DNA of 64,000 nt from an uncultured Clostridia bacterium. Lineage in GTDB: Bacteria > Bacillota > Clostridia > Oscillospirales > CAG-382. Below, piece by piece: positions 22,941 through 29,987 of the stretch. Below the pieces are notes generated by a model that saw only the letters and a program-made list of their open reading frames with translations, made no database searches and had not been told where the DNA came from. The first letter of the stretch is position 1. Every line of letters begins with the position of its first letter. Position numbers and translations under genes: made by a program. Location of the stretch: assembly GCA_947630765.1 (NCBI GenBank), contig CANRIX010000010.1:1-64000 (forward strand). The letters are read 5' to 3'.

Positions 22941-22969
22941 ATTATAGCACATTTTTCCGGCGATTGCAA
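22941..22969 (-). promoter_or_regulatory. Sigma-A promoter of rpsB-tsf
   Basis: On the reverse strand TTGCAA (22969-22964), 17 bases ending TGTGC, TATAAT (22946-22941). Confidence 0.88.
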
Positions 22970-23022
22970 GGGGTTTTGCGAAATTTTTTTGCAGTTTTCC
23001 GCGCTTCCTTCGGGCGTGTCGC

Positions 23023-23051
23023 TTGACATTTTTCGGACGGTGTGCTATACT
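23023..23051 (+). promoter_or_regulatory. Sigma-A promoter of the DUF4288 gene
   Basis: TTGACA (23023-23028), 17 bases ending TGTGC, TATACT (23046-23051). Confidence 0.88.
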
Positions 23052-23077
23052 GGAACAGAAAGGGAGGGACCGACGGA

Positions 23078-23446
23078 ATGGAGCAAAAGAGATACAGCGT
23101 CAAGTGCATGTTTCAAACGACCTATTACGCCATGGGCGGACAGCAATTGCCCCGGGTGAGCTGGGTGGAGCGCATGTTCTACCTGCGTGCGTCGGACCTG
23201 GAGGATTCCTACCGCCGTGCGGAGGAGCTTGCGCTTGAATACGAGTGCGATTACACCAACGAGGAGAGACAGCTTGTCTGCTGCCGGCTGTACGAGATCT
23301 CGGACAGCTGCGAGATCCTGTGCGACCGCCTGCAGAGCGGCACGGAGCTTTACACGAATTTCTTCGACGCGTCCGAGGAGGAGGTCGAAGCGATTTTGCG
23401 CTGCCAGTTCGGCGAAAAGGGCGCCCCGACGGACAGCGTGAACTGA
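23078..23446 (+). CDS. DUF4288-like small protein
   Basis: The 122-residue protein begins MEQKRYSVKCMFQTTYYAMGG and continues WVERMFYLRASDLEDSYRRAEELALEYECDYTNEE...LYEISD, which fits the DUF4288 family (small cytosolic proteins with a strand-rich N-half). No function is established. ATG 23078 follows GGGAGG at normal spacing. It has its own promoter and a bidirectional terminator and stands alone. Confidence 0.75.
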   Translation: MEQKRYSVKCMFQTTYYAMGGQQLPRVSWVERMFYLRASDLEDSYRRAEELALEYECDYTNEERQLVCCRLYEISDSCEILCDRLQSGTELYTNFFDASEEEVEAILRCQFGEKGAPTDSVN

Positions 23447-23458
23447 AGAAAAAAGAAA

Positions 23459-23486
23459 GCGGTGCAGTACGATGGTACTGCACCGC
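23459..23486. terminator. Bidirectional terminator
   Basis: A 12-bp stem GCGGTGCAGTAC/GTACTGCACCGC (23459-23470, 23475-23486) with loop GATG, AAA before and TTTT after. Confidence 0.92.
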
Positions 23487-23504
23487 TTTTCGTTTGCGTC
23501 TGCG

Positions 23505-25100
23505 TCAGTTTTCCGCTTGCTTGAACGCGTTAATGGTTTCGTCCAGCGCGGCTTGCGCGGCGGATTCTTTCGCCTGGTAGGCGGAAGCGAACTGCCCCTT
23601 GTTCGCGTCCTGCGACATATCGTGCAGGAGCGTATCCAGACCGCCCCACTGGAACACCAGCCCGATGTCCGTGCTGCGCCCGGGGAGAATGTAGTTGTCG
23701 ATCATGTCCTTCGTGTCCTCGTCGCGGCTCTTCATGGTTTCCAGGCACTGCTCGAGGAAGACGGGAGCAAGCAGGTTTTTGCTCGCCGCACCCATGACGT
23801 TGAGCACGTCGGCCAGCATATCCCGCTGCTCTTCCGGCACCCAGCGCGGAACCGCGAAGCAGGTCGCGGACCACGGGTTGACCAGGCAGTAGTAGCCGTC
23901 CTGCTCCACATCGCCCTTCGGGACCGGCACAAGACCGTAATCGTCCTCCATGTCGCCCAGCTGGAGCGGGAAGGAGATGTCGCCGTTATAGAACAGAGCG
24001 TTGCCGGCGATGAAGTTCTGCATGGTCAGGATGGACGGCCATTGCACGCCGCCCTGTCCGAAGAAGTCGTTCGCGCTGAGGTAGTGCGTCGGATCCTGCA
24101 CCAGCGTTTGCATCTTTTCCATGACGGCGGCGTTGCGCTCGCTGTACATGGTCAGCACAGGATAGCCGTCCGCCGAGTCCGCCGCGGACGCGATGCGGGC
24201 GCCGGCGCCGTAGAACAGGCTCCACATATCGTCGAGCTGACCCTCCCAGCCGACCAGATCTTCGTAGTTGATCACGCCGTCATTGTTGAGGTCTTCACCG
24301 AATTCCTGCACCATCTGGTACGCGAGGTCGATGGTCCACGTCCCGTCGCGGACGAAGTCGTAGGGCGTTCCGCCGTATTTGGTTGCCAAGTCGTACCGCT
24401 CATACAGGCTCTTGTTCCAGGTGACGGCGGCGGAGGCCGATTTGTTGCCGAGACCGATGTCGCCGATGGTGAAGAACAGCTTGCCGTCAAGGGTCATTTC
24501 CTTGTTGAACGCCTGATCCCACCACGGTGCTTCCATCTGCAGGCCGGGAACGGCATTGAGATCGAGGAAGATGTTCTGTTGGGAGAGGAGCGCACCCGTC
24601 AGCAGGCAGGGCACCACGACCTGGTAGTTGGACGTGAAGGCCAAGCTGTCCTGCAGGATCCGCTGGGACATTGCGCCGCTCGGACGGGAGTCGTCCGCCA
24701 CATAGTCCTCCTGGATCACCACGTCGAGCTGTTCTTCGGTGAAGTCGACGCGAGTGCCGAGGGCGTCGTTGAGCGTCGAAAGCATGCGGTCGCCTTCGGC
24801 GGTCTGGTATTGCGGCAGGTCGTAATCGTTCTTGACGATTTCGGATTGATAGGTCTTGTTTACGGTACACACGAGGAACGTAAACGTTGCGCCGCCGTAG
24901 GTCTTGCCGGACGTTTGGGCGACGTAATTGCCGTCCTGGTCCTGGTATTCGCTGTAGGAGACCGTCGATTCGGACGTCTCGCCGGACGAGCCGGAAGAAT
25001 TTTCCGTCCCTTCTTCCTGGTCGCAGGCGGCGAATACGCCGAAGCAGAGCAGGAGCACCAGCAGCAGGCTGCATACGCGTAAGGATTTGCGGATTTTCAT
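23505..25100 (-). CDS. Extracellular solute-binding lipoprotein (ABC sugar-type), orphan
   Basis: The 531-residue protein has a signal peptide with lipobox VFAAC, a Ser/Glu-rich linker (about 28-50), then a family 1-type binding-protein fold: [65 protein letters not shown] with a calcium-like loop, and [11 protein letters not shown]. Such proteins capture oligosaccharides for an ABC importer. No permease or ATPase gene is next to it, so it may serve a distant transporter or act as a sensor. ATG 25100 has GAGGATTC upstream. It has its own promoter. Confidence 0.9.
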   Translation of the reverse strand: MKIRKSLRVCSLLLVLLLCFGVFAACDQEEGTENSSGSSGETSESTVSYSEYQDQDGNYVAQTSGKTYGGATFTFLVCTVNKTYQSEIVKNDYDLPQYQTAEGDRMLSTLNDALGTRVDFTEEQLDVVIQEDYVADDSRPSGAMSQRILQDSLAFTSNYQVVVPCLLTGALLSQQNIFLDLNAVPGLQMEAPWWDQAFNKEMTLDGKLFFTIGDIGLGNKSASAAVTWNKSLYERYDLATKYGGTPYDFVRDGTWTIDLAYQMVQEFGEDLNNDGVINYEDLVGWEGQLDDMWSLFYGAGARIASAADSADGYPVLTMYSERNAAVMEKMQTLVQDPTHYLSANDFFGQGGVQWPSILTMQNFIAGNALFYNGDISFPLQLGDMEDDYGLVPVPKGDVEQDGYYCLVNPWSATCFAVPRWVPEEQRDMLADVLNVMGAASKNLLAPVFLEQCLETMKSRDEDTKDMIDNYILPGRSTDIGLVFQWGGLDTLLHDMSQDANKGQFASAYQAKESAAQAALDETINAFKQAEN

Positions 25101-25146
25101 AAGAATCCTCCTTCGAGTTTTTGGGTCCACCCCAATGTATATAGGA

Positions 25147-25175
25147 AGTATAGCACAAATCTTTCCCGATTGCAA
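25147..25175 (-). promoter_or_regulatory. Sigma-A promoter of the solute-binding protein gene
   Basis: On the reverse strand TTGCAA (25175-25170), 17 bases ending TGTGC, TATACT (25152-25147). Confidence 0.88.
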
Positions 25176-25214
25176 GAAGTTTTTTTGCTTTTTTCGGAAA
25201 ATTCTTCAAAAAGG

Positions 25215-25243
25215 TTGCGAAACGTTCGGAAATATGGTATGAT
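25215..25243 (+). promoter_or_regulatory. Sigma-A promoter of nrdR
   Basis: TTGCGA (25215-25220), 17 bases ending ATGG, TATGAT (25238-25243). Confidence 0.75.
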
Positions 25244-25301
25244 AGACATTGAAAAAAAGTCCTACGGGGAGTTCAAAAAACAGAAGGAAGGATTTTTGCC
25301 C

Positions 25302-25763
25302 ATGCGATGTCCGGTTTGCGGCCACCTGGAAAGCCGGGTGGTCGATTCCCGTCCCGCCTCCGACGGCAGCTCGATCCGTCGCCGCCGCGAATGCCTCGCC
25401 TGCGGAAAGCGGTTCACGACGTACGAAACCGTCGAATCGCTTCCGATCATCGTCATCAAGAAGGACCGCACGCGGGAGGCGTTCGACAGGAGCAAGATCC
25501 TGCGCAGCATCATTCGCGCCTGCGACAAGCGGCACGTGACGATGGAGCAGATGGAGGACGTGGTTTCCGAGATCGAAAGTTCCCTGCAAAATTCCCTGCA
25601 GCGGGAGATCACCTCCGCCGCGATCGGCGAATTGGTCATGCAGCGGCTGCGGACGCTCGACGAGGTCGCTTACGTTCGGTTCGCTTCAGTCTACCGCCAG
25701 TTCAAGGATATCGGCGCGTTCATGGACGAGCTGACCCGCCTGCTCGACGAGAAGAAGCATTGA
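25302..25763 (+). CDS. nrdR: Transcriptional repressor NrdR
   Basis: The 153-residue protein has the N-terminal zinc finger ([22 protein letters not shown]...[17 protein letters not shown]) and the C-terminal ATP-cone ([27 protein letters not shown]). NrdR represses ribonucleotide reductase genes when dATP is bound. Length is standard. ATG 25302 is used because the family starts at this Cys-rich finger. It stands alone between a promoter and a bidirectional terminator. Confidence 0.97.
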   Translation: MRCPVCGHLESRVVDSRPASDGSSIRRRRECLACGKRFTTYETVESLPIIVIKKDRTREAFDRSKILRSIIRACDKRHVTMEQMEDVVSEIESSLQNSLQREITSAAIGELVMQRLRTLDEVAYVRFASVYRQFKDIGAFMDELTRLLDEKKH

Positions 25764-25766
25764 AAA

Positions 25767-25810
25767 ATCGCGTACTTTGCCGGATTTTGGCGAAGTACGC
25801 GATCTTTTTT
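25767..25810. terminator. Bidirectional terminator
   Basis: ATCGCGTACTT (25767-25777) pairs with AAGTACGCGAT (25793-25803), with inner pairs TGCC/GGCG, an A-tract before and TTTTTTT after. Confidence 0.88.
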
Positions 25811-25816
25811 TACCTG

Positions 25817-26653
25817 TTACAGTCGGTCCGCACGGGCGGTTCGCCGCCGAAGAACGACCGTCAGCCCCGCCGACGCGGCAAGGAGCAGCAGCACCCACCC
25901 GAGCAGCGACGCGCGGTCCCCGGCGAAGGGTTCCTCCTTGCTGACCGCAACCGCGCAGACCGGCGGGACGAATGCTTCCCCGTCCTTCCGGGCGCTGATG
26001 ATGCACCGACCCGACCCGTCGAACGCCAGCGCGACTTCGCCGTTTTCGTCGGTCACGAAGGCGGTGTCCTTGCCGTCGATGCAGATGACCGCACCCGGAA
26101 CCGGGACTTCCGCAGGCTCGCCGTTCGCGTCCGTCCCGTCGGCGAGCAGGGTCAGCGTGAGTTTTTCCGCCCCGGCAACCGTGGCGGAGGTTTCATCAAA
26201 GTGGCAGTAAAGCGGCGTTTCCCCCGCTTCGTCCGCGAGCGGATATATATAAAGGAAATCTCCGTCGTTCACCGGGGTGAGCAGGTCGACGGGCAGGTGG
26301 TTGATTCGGAAGGCGCATCCTTCCGTTTCCTCCCCCCACAGCGTAAGAACTTGTAAGTCCCCTTCGGATTCCGTCCGCTCCACACGGTAGCCCTCGCCCT
26401 CGCCCTGCCAGAGCGCTTCATGGGCGCAGGTCAGGACGTCGTGTACGGTCAGCGCACCGTCGCCGTCCGCGTCTTTCGTCGAGACCGTCTCGCACGCAAA
26501 CGCAAGCGAACCGTCCTTCCCGGCGAGCGTGACCGTCAGCGTCAGGGGCGCTTCCTCCGGGTCGGACTGCGCGAAGGCGGTTCCGCCGCCGCACGCGAAT
26601 AGGAGCAGGACCACCGCCGCGAAAGCGGCAAACCGAACGCCGTGCAACTGCAC
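25817..26653 (-). CDS. Secreted, membrane-anchored surface protein with EF-hand/dockerin-like loop
   Basis: The 278-residue protein has a signal peptide (VVLLLFACGGGTAFA), then KDADGDGALTVHDVLTCAHEALW, a single EF-hand-like loop similar to half a dockerin or to DUF4430-type proteins. It then has a beta-rich middle with an Ig-like segment (GAVICIDGKDTAFVTDENGEVALAF) and a C-terminal membrane helix with a basic tail (VLLLLAASAGLTVVLRRR). It is probably displayed on the surface. GTG 26653 is very near the GGAGGG, so TTG 26647 is an alternative start. It has its own promoter. No function is known. Confidence 0.65.
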   Translation of the reverse strand: MQLHGVRFAAFAAVVLLLFACGGGTAFAQSDPEEAPLTLTVTLAGKDGSLAFACETVSTKDADGDGALTVHDVLTCAHEALWQGEGEGYRVERTESEGDLQVLTLWGEETEGCAFRINHLPVDLLTPVNDGDFLYIYPLADEAGETPLYCHFDETSATVAGAEKLTLTLLADGTDANGEPAEVPVPGAVICIDGKDTAFVTDENGEVALAFDGSGRCIISARKDGEAFVPPVCAVAVSKEEPFAGDRASLLGWVLLLLAASAGLTVVLRRRTARADRL

Positions 26654-26694
26654 CGCCCTCCTTCTGGTAAAAATGGGTTCCTGAAATTCACCTA

Positions 26695-26723
26695 AGTATA
26701 CCAGAGCTTTTCCCGTTTGTCAA
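26695..26723 (-). promoter_or_regulatory. Sigma-A promoter of the surface protein gene
   Basis: On the reverse strand TTGACA (26723-26718), 17 bases ending CTGG, TATACT (26700-26695). Confidence 0.85.
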
Positions 26724-26899
26724 CCCCATTTTTGCCGAAAAACGGAAAAAATCCCCCATTTGCGAAAATTCGACAGCAAATCGCAAAAAACGGCGGAAAT
26801 CAAAGAAAACCTTGTCCGTAACTGCCGGTTTTTTCGGCTTTCTGTCGAAAATTAGTACACAAAAGTTTACATAAAGTGGATATTTTTTCCAAGAAAACC
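26724..26899 (+). promoter_or_regulatory. Upstream region of the spo0A homologue with two 0A boxes
   Basis: It contains TTCGACA (26769-26775) and TGTCGAA (26843-26849), both exact matches to the Spo0A-binding heptamer TGTCGAA in opposite orientation, and a TTTGCGA/TCGCAAA inverted repeat around the first. They lie 50-130 bases before the -35, a plausible autoregulation site. A single 7-mer occurs by chance several times in 64 kb, so the pair is suggestive only. Confidence 0.5.
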
Positions 26900-26928
26900 T
26901 TGCTTTTTGAAGAGAACCGTGCTAAAAT
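26900..26928 (+). promoter_or_regulatory. Sigma-A promoter of the spo0A homologue
   Basis: TTGCTT (26900-26905), 17 bases ending CGTGC, TAAAAT (26923-26928). Confidence 0.75.
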
Positions 26929-26998
26929 AGAGGTGCCGTGAAGGAAAGCAGTGAAAAAAGCATGGGCAAAAAGAAAAGATAAGGGAGTTAGTCACAGT

Positions 26999-27787
26999 AT
27001 GGAAAAAGCCAGAGTCCTCATCGCAGAGAGCAACGATGAACTTCGCAGTCAATGCGCGATGAACCTGCGGAGAATGGGGCACAACGTAATCGGCGAGGTC
27101 AGCGACGGGCAGGAAGCGCTGCAGAAGATCGCCCGCCTGCATCCGAACATCGTCGTCGCAAACGTAGCGCTCAGCAAAATCGACGGGAACCGTCTGATCC
27201 GGGAGACGCGCAAGCAGTTCGCCGATTCCCGTCCGTCGTTCATTATGGTGTCGTCCTTCGACTGCCCGGAGGCGTTCGAGGAGTGTACGGAGGCGGGCGC
27301 TTCCCATTGTATGCTCGCGCCGCTCGACTACGACACGCTCAACGCGCGTATCCAGCGCCTTCTCAACAAGGACCAGAAGGAGCGGAAGCACGGCGGGGAC
27401 AACGGCGACTTGGAAACGCAGGTCACGAAGATCATTCACCAGATCGGCGTCCCGGCGCACATCAAGGGGTATCAGTACCTCCGCACGGCGATCATCATGG
27501 TCGTGGAGAACAACGAGATCATCAATTCCGTCACGAAGATCCTCTACCCTTCGGTCGCGAAGCAGTACGGAACGACCTCCTCCCGCGTGGAGCGTGCGAT
27601 CCGTCACGCCATCGAGGTCGCGTGGGACCGGGGCGACCTTGACGTGCTGAATTCCTTCTTCGGGTATACGGTGCAGAACTCCCGTGGAAAGCCGACCAAC
27701 AGCGAATTCATCGCGATGATCGCGGACAATCTGCGCCTGAAGAACCGCCAGACGGTCGGGAGCGGTGCGATGATGTCCACGGTCTGA
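26999..27787 (+). CDS. spo0A: Spo0A-like sporulation regulator with a degenerate receiver domain
   Basis: The 262-residue protein has the Spo0A DNA-binding domain nearly intact: [56 protein letters not shown] and [13 protein letters not shown]. Its N-terminal receiver keeps the fold ([19 protein letters not shown]) but has lost the chemistry. The acidic pair is Glu10-Ser11, the phosphoacceptor Asp is Asn55 (VVANVALS), the switch Thr is Ser85 and the conserved Lys is Ala107. It cannot be phosphorylated in the usual way. ATG 26999 follows AAGGGAG. Upstream lie two 0A boxes. It may be a second, constitutive or ligand-controlled Spo0A, or the only Spo0A of a lineage without phosphorelay. Confidence 0.9.
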   Translation: MEKARVLIAESNDELRSQCAMNLRRMGHNVIGEVSDGQEALQKIARLHPNIVVANVALSKIDGNRLIRETRKQFADSRPSFIMVSSFDCPEAFEECTEAGASHCMLAPLDYDTLNARIQRLLNKDQKERKHGGDNGDLETQVTKIIHQIGVPAHIKGYQYLRTAIIMVVENNEIINSVTKILYPSVAKQYGTTSSRVERAIRHAIEVAWDRGDLDVLNSFFGYTVQNSRGKPTNSEFIAMIADNLRLKNRQTVGSGAMMSTV

Positions 27788-27835
27788 ACCGACGGAGGAA
27801 CCGGGCGAAGGCGCGTGCGAAATGAAAACGAATAC

Positions 27836-27869
27836 AGCCGGGGCGTCCCATGTGCGGAACGTCCCGGCT
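27836..27869. terminator. Hairpin terminator between converging genes
   Basis: AGCCGGGGCGT (27836-27846) pairs with ACGTCCCGGCT (27859-27869, one G-U); the T-tract is weak (TTT). Confidence 0.65.
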
Positions 27870-27879
27870 TTCGGTTGGG

Positions 27880-28785
27880 CTATTCGACGGTGACACGGAT
27901 GTTCCCGCTCACCGTGGTCAGTTCGCAGGTCCCCGCACCGGGCGTGCTTTCCGGGACGCGGACGTCCCCGCTGGTGCTGTGCGCGGAGAATTGCTTCCCG
28001 CTGCGCAGGGAGGCGCGAATGTCCCCGCTGGCGCATTGCAGGCGGACGGTCTGCGCGTCGCAGGCGGAAAGCGTGACGTCGCCGCTCGCGGTTTCGCCGT
28101 CCAGCCGTTCGGCGGTCACGGCGGACAGTTCCACGTCCCCGCTTGCCGTGCGCAGGGTCAGCGTTCCGCCGCAGGTCACGTCCGTCAGTTCGGCTTCTCC
28201 GCTGGCGGTCCGCACGGACAGCGTTCCGCAGGTCACGCCGGAAAGGGTCACGTCCCCGCTGGCGGTATGCAGGGTCAGGTCCTCCGTCACGTCGGCGCAA
28301 AAGCGCAGGTCTCCGCTTGCCGCGCTCACTTCGGCGGTGCGGAAGCGGAAGCTGTCCGGGATCTCCGCGTCTCCGCTGGCGGTATGCACGGTCAGACGGT
28401 CGTATGCGGTTTCCGGCAGGTAGACCGTGACCTGCATTTCCCCCAAAAACACGCCGATATGCGCGTACCATTTTCGGTGGTCCTCCTGCCGGACGGTCAG
28501 CACGCCGCCGACGACCTCGACGGAAAAGCGCAGACCGTCGTATTCCGCGCAGTCGACGCGGCAGGTCCCGTCGCCGGACGGCAGGAGCCGCACGTCGCAG
28601 GAGCTTCCGTCGACGGAAAGGCTGTCGAACGGTTGGTCGACGGCATAGGTGACCGGGGTAAAGCGGTGGACGAACAGGGTTTCCGCGTCAAATCCGGCGA
28701 TCGCATACGTGGTTGTCACGAGCGCGAGCCCGACGAAGATGCAGATCGCGGCGACGAGCAGGGAAATTTTGGTCGCTTTCTTCAT
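27880..28785 (-). CDS. DUF4097-family beta-strand repeat membrane protein
   Basis: The 301-residue protein has one N-terminal membrane helix (about 8-28) and then a right-handed beta-helix-like array in which TASGD/TASGE or CASGD recurs about every 20 residues (SASGDLRF, TASGDVTL, TASGEAEL, TASGDVEL, TASGDVTL, CASGDIRA, STSGDVRV). This is the DUF4097 family, usually encoded after PadR and DUF1700 genes and thought to act at the cell envelope. Its start overlaps the DUF1700 stop (ATGA). The function is not established. Confidence 0.88.
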   Translation of the reverse strand: MKKATKISLLVAAICIFVGLALVTTTYAIAGFDAETLFVHRFTPVTYAVDQPFDSLSVDGSSCDVRLLPSGDGTCRVDCAEYDGLRFSVEVVGGVLTVRQEDHRKWYAHIGVFLGEMQVTVYLPETAYDRLTVHTASGDAEIPDSFRFRTAEVSAASGDLRFCADVTEDLTLHTASGDVTLSGVTCGTLSVRTASGEAELTDVTCGGTLTLRTASGDVELSAVTAERLDGETASGDVTLSACDAQTVRLQCASGDIRASLRSGKQFSAHSTSGDVRVPESTPGAGTCELTTVSGNIRVTVE

Positions 28786-29387
28786 GCGGCGGCCTCCTTT
28801 CGGGACGAACGGCGTTTCCACCAAAGGAACGGGGCTTTCACGAGGAAGAGCACCCCTTTCGCGAACAGTTTACAGGGGAAGAACCAGAGGATCGCGAGCC
28901 CCGCGAACACCAGTCCCGTGCCGAGTAGGAGAAGCCCCTGCGCGAGATCCCCGGAAAACGCGAGCGGGAACACCGCCGCGACGCCGGACGCCGCGACCGC
29001 CGCAAACGCGACAAGCACCGCGTACAGTGACAGCACGACCGCCCCCAGCGCGACGCAGACCGAAAGCGCGACCGCCGCCGCCGCGATCAGCAGCGAAAAC
29101 CAGATCGGCGCACCCAGCACGAGCAGCAGGACGATCCACCCGCTCCCGGACCGTTTTGCTTGATTTGGCGCCGCTCGTTCGGACCGCACCGGCGGCAGGT
29201 CGGACAGGACGGACGCCAGAACGTCCTCGAGCGGTCCGAGCGCCGCAACCGCTTCCTCCTCGGTCAACCCGTCCTCCATGCGGTCCTCGATCATTTCGCG
29301 GTAGTACGCCACGGTCGCGTCGACGTCCTCCGCCGGCAGGCCGGAAAGGCGTCCCCGCAACGCGGAAAGAAATTCATGTTTCGTCAT
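28782..29387 (-). CDS. DUF1700-family membrane protein
   Basis: The 201-residue protein begins MTKHEFLSALRGRLSGLPAEDVDATVAYYREMIEDRMEDGLTEEEAVAALG, the diagnostic DUF1700 N-terminal helical domain, followed by four to five membrane helices (about 75-180). ATG 29387 is used because the DUF1700 domain starts here. It lies between a PadR regulator (overlap 14 bases) and DUF4097 and is co-regulated with them, possibly in envelope stress. Confidence 0.9.
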   Translation of the reverse strand: MTKHEFLSALRGRLSGLPAEDVDATVAYYREMIEDRMEDGLTEEEAVAALGPLEDVLASVLSDLPPVRSERAAPNQAKRSGSGWIVLLLVLGAPIWFSLLIAAAAVALSVCVALGAVVLSLYAVLVAFAAVAASGVAAVFPLAFSGDLAQGLLLLGTGLVFAGLAILWFFPCKLFAKGVLFLVKAPFLWWKRRSSRKEAAA

Positions 29388-29700
29388 GCGTTTGCTCCTC
29401 CCTGACGATGTATCGGTAGATGGATTCCATTTCCCGCCAGTCCCGCTTGAAGGCTTCGATGCGTTCGAGCCCCCGCGGGGTGATGCGGTAGTACTTGCGG
29501 AGCCGCCCGCAGTGCTCGGCACATCGGACGGTCAGCAATTCGGCGCTCTCCAGCCGCCGCAGGATCGGGTAAAGGGTGGACTCCGAAAGCGAAACGTACG
29601 GGCGCACGTCCTTGATGATGCGGTAGCCGTAGGATTCGCCGTTTTTGATGGCGCTCAGCACGCAGACGTCCAGCAGTCCCCGCTTCAACTGAATATCCAT
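29374..29700 (-). CDS. PadR-family transcriptional regulator
   Basis: The 108-residue protein is a compact PadR: MDIQLKRGLLDVCVLSAIKNGESYGYRIIKDV, SESTLYPILRRLESAELL and YYRITPRGLERIEAFKRDWREM. PadR repressors answer phenolics, drugs or envelope signals. It heads the PadR-DUF1700-DUF4097 operon, and an inverted repeat over its own -10 (29721-29741) points to autorepression. Confidence 0.93.
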   Translation of the reverse strand: MDIQLKRGLLDVCVLSAIKNGESYGYRIIKDVRPYVSLSESTLYPILRRLESAELLTVRCAEHCGRLRKYYRITPRGLERIEAFKRDWREMESIYRYIVREEQTHDET

Positions 29701-29720
29701 GCGATGCCTCCCTTCGCGCT

Positions 29721-29741
29721 ATACTATACCACACATAGTAT
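29721..29741 (-). promoter_or_regulatory. PadR operator ATACTAT-N7-ATAGTAT
   Basis: A perfect 7-bp inverted repeat covers the -10 hexamer and contains ATACT..AGTAT, the half-sites reported for PadR-type repressors. Confidence 0.75.
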
Positions 29742-29751
29742 TGTTTGTCAA
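29723..29751 (-). promoter_or_regulatory. Sigma-A promoter of the PadR operon
   Basis: On the reverse strand TTGACA (29751-29746), 17 bases ending TGTGG, TATAGT (29728-29723). Confidence 0.88.
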
Positions 29752-29774
29752 GGGGGAAAACGAAAAAGGGACAA

Positions 29775-29945
29775 AAAATCCCCGCTCGCGAGAACGGGGA
29801 TTTGTCGAAACCCTTTTTGTGTCCTGCCGATTCGGTCCGAACAGGCAGATTTTTTATTTTCGACACCAAACCGAAAAGTTTTTGAAGATTTTCAAGAAAC
29901 TTTTTTCAAAAAAGTTTCTTGAAAGGACTGCACGTTGTGCAGTCC
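29775..29945 (-). terminator. Hairpin cluster after the fatty-acid operon
   Basis: Reading leftward from the acyl-CoA synthetase stop there is GGACTGCAC-N3-GTGCAGTCC (29925-29945), then a perfect 17-bp palindrome (29890-29906 with 29908-29924), and farther on an AATCCCC/GGGGATT hairpin near 29777-29801. The first two form a strong tandem terminator for the operon. Confidence 0.7.
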
Positions 29946-29987
29946 CGGTTTGGGGCAAAGTCCCAATGAATTCGTTCCGACCCGCCG

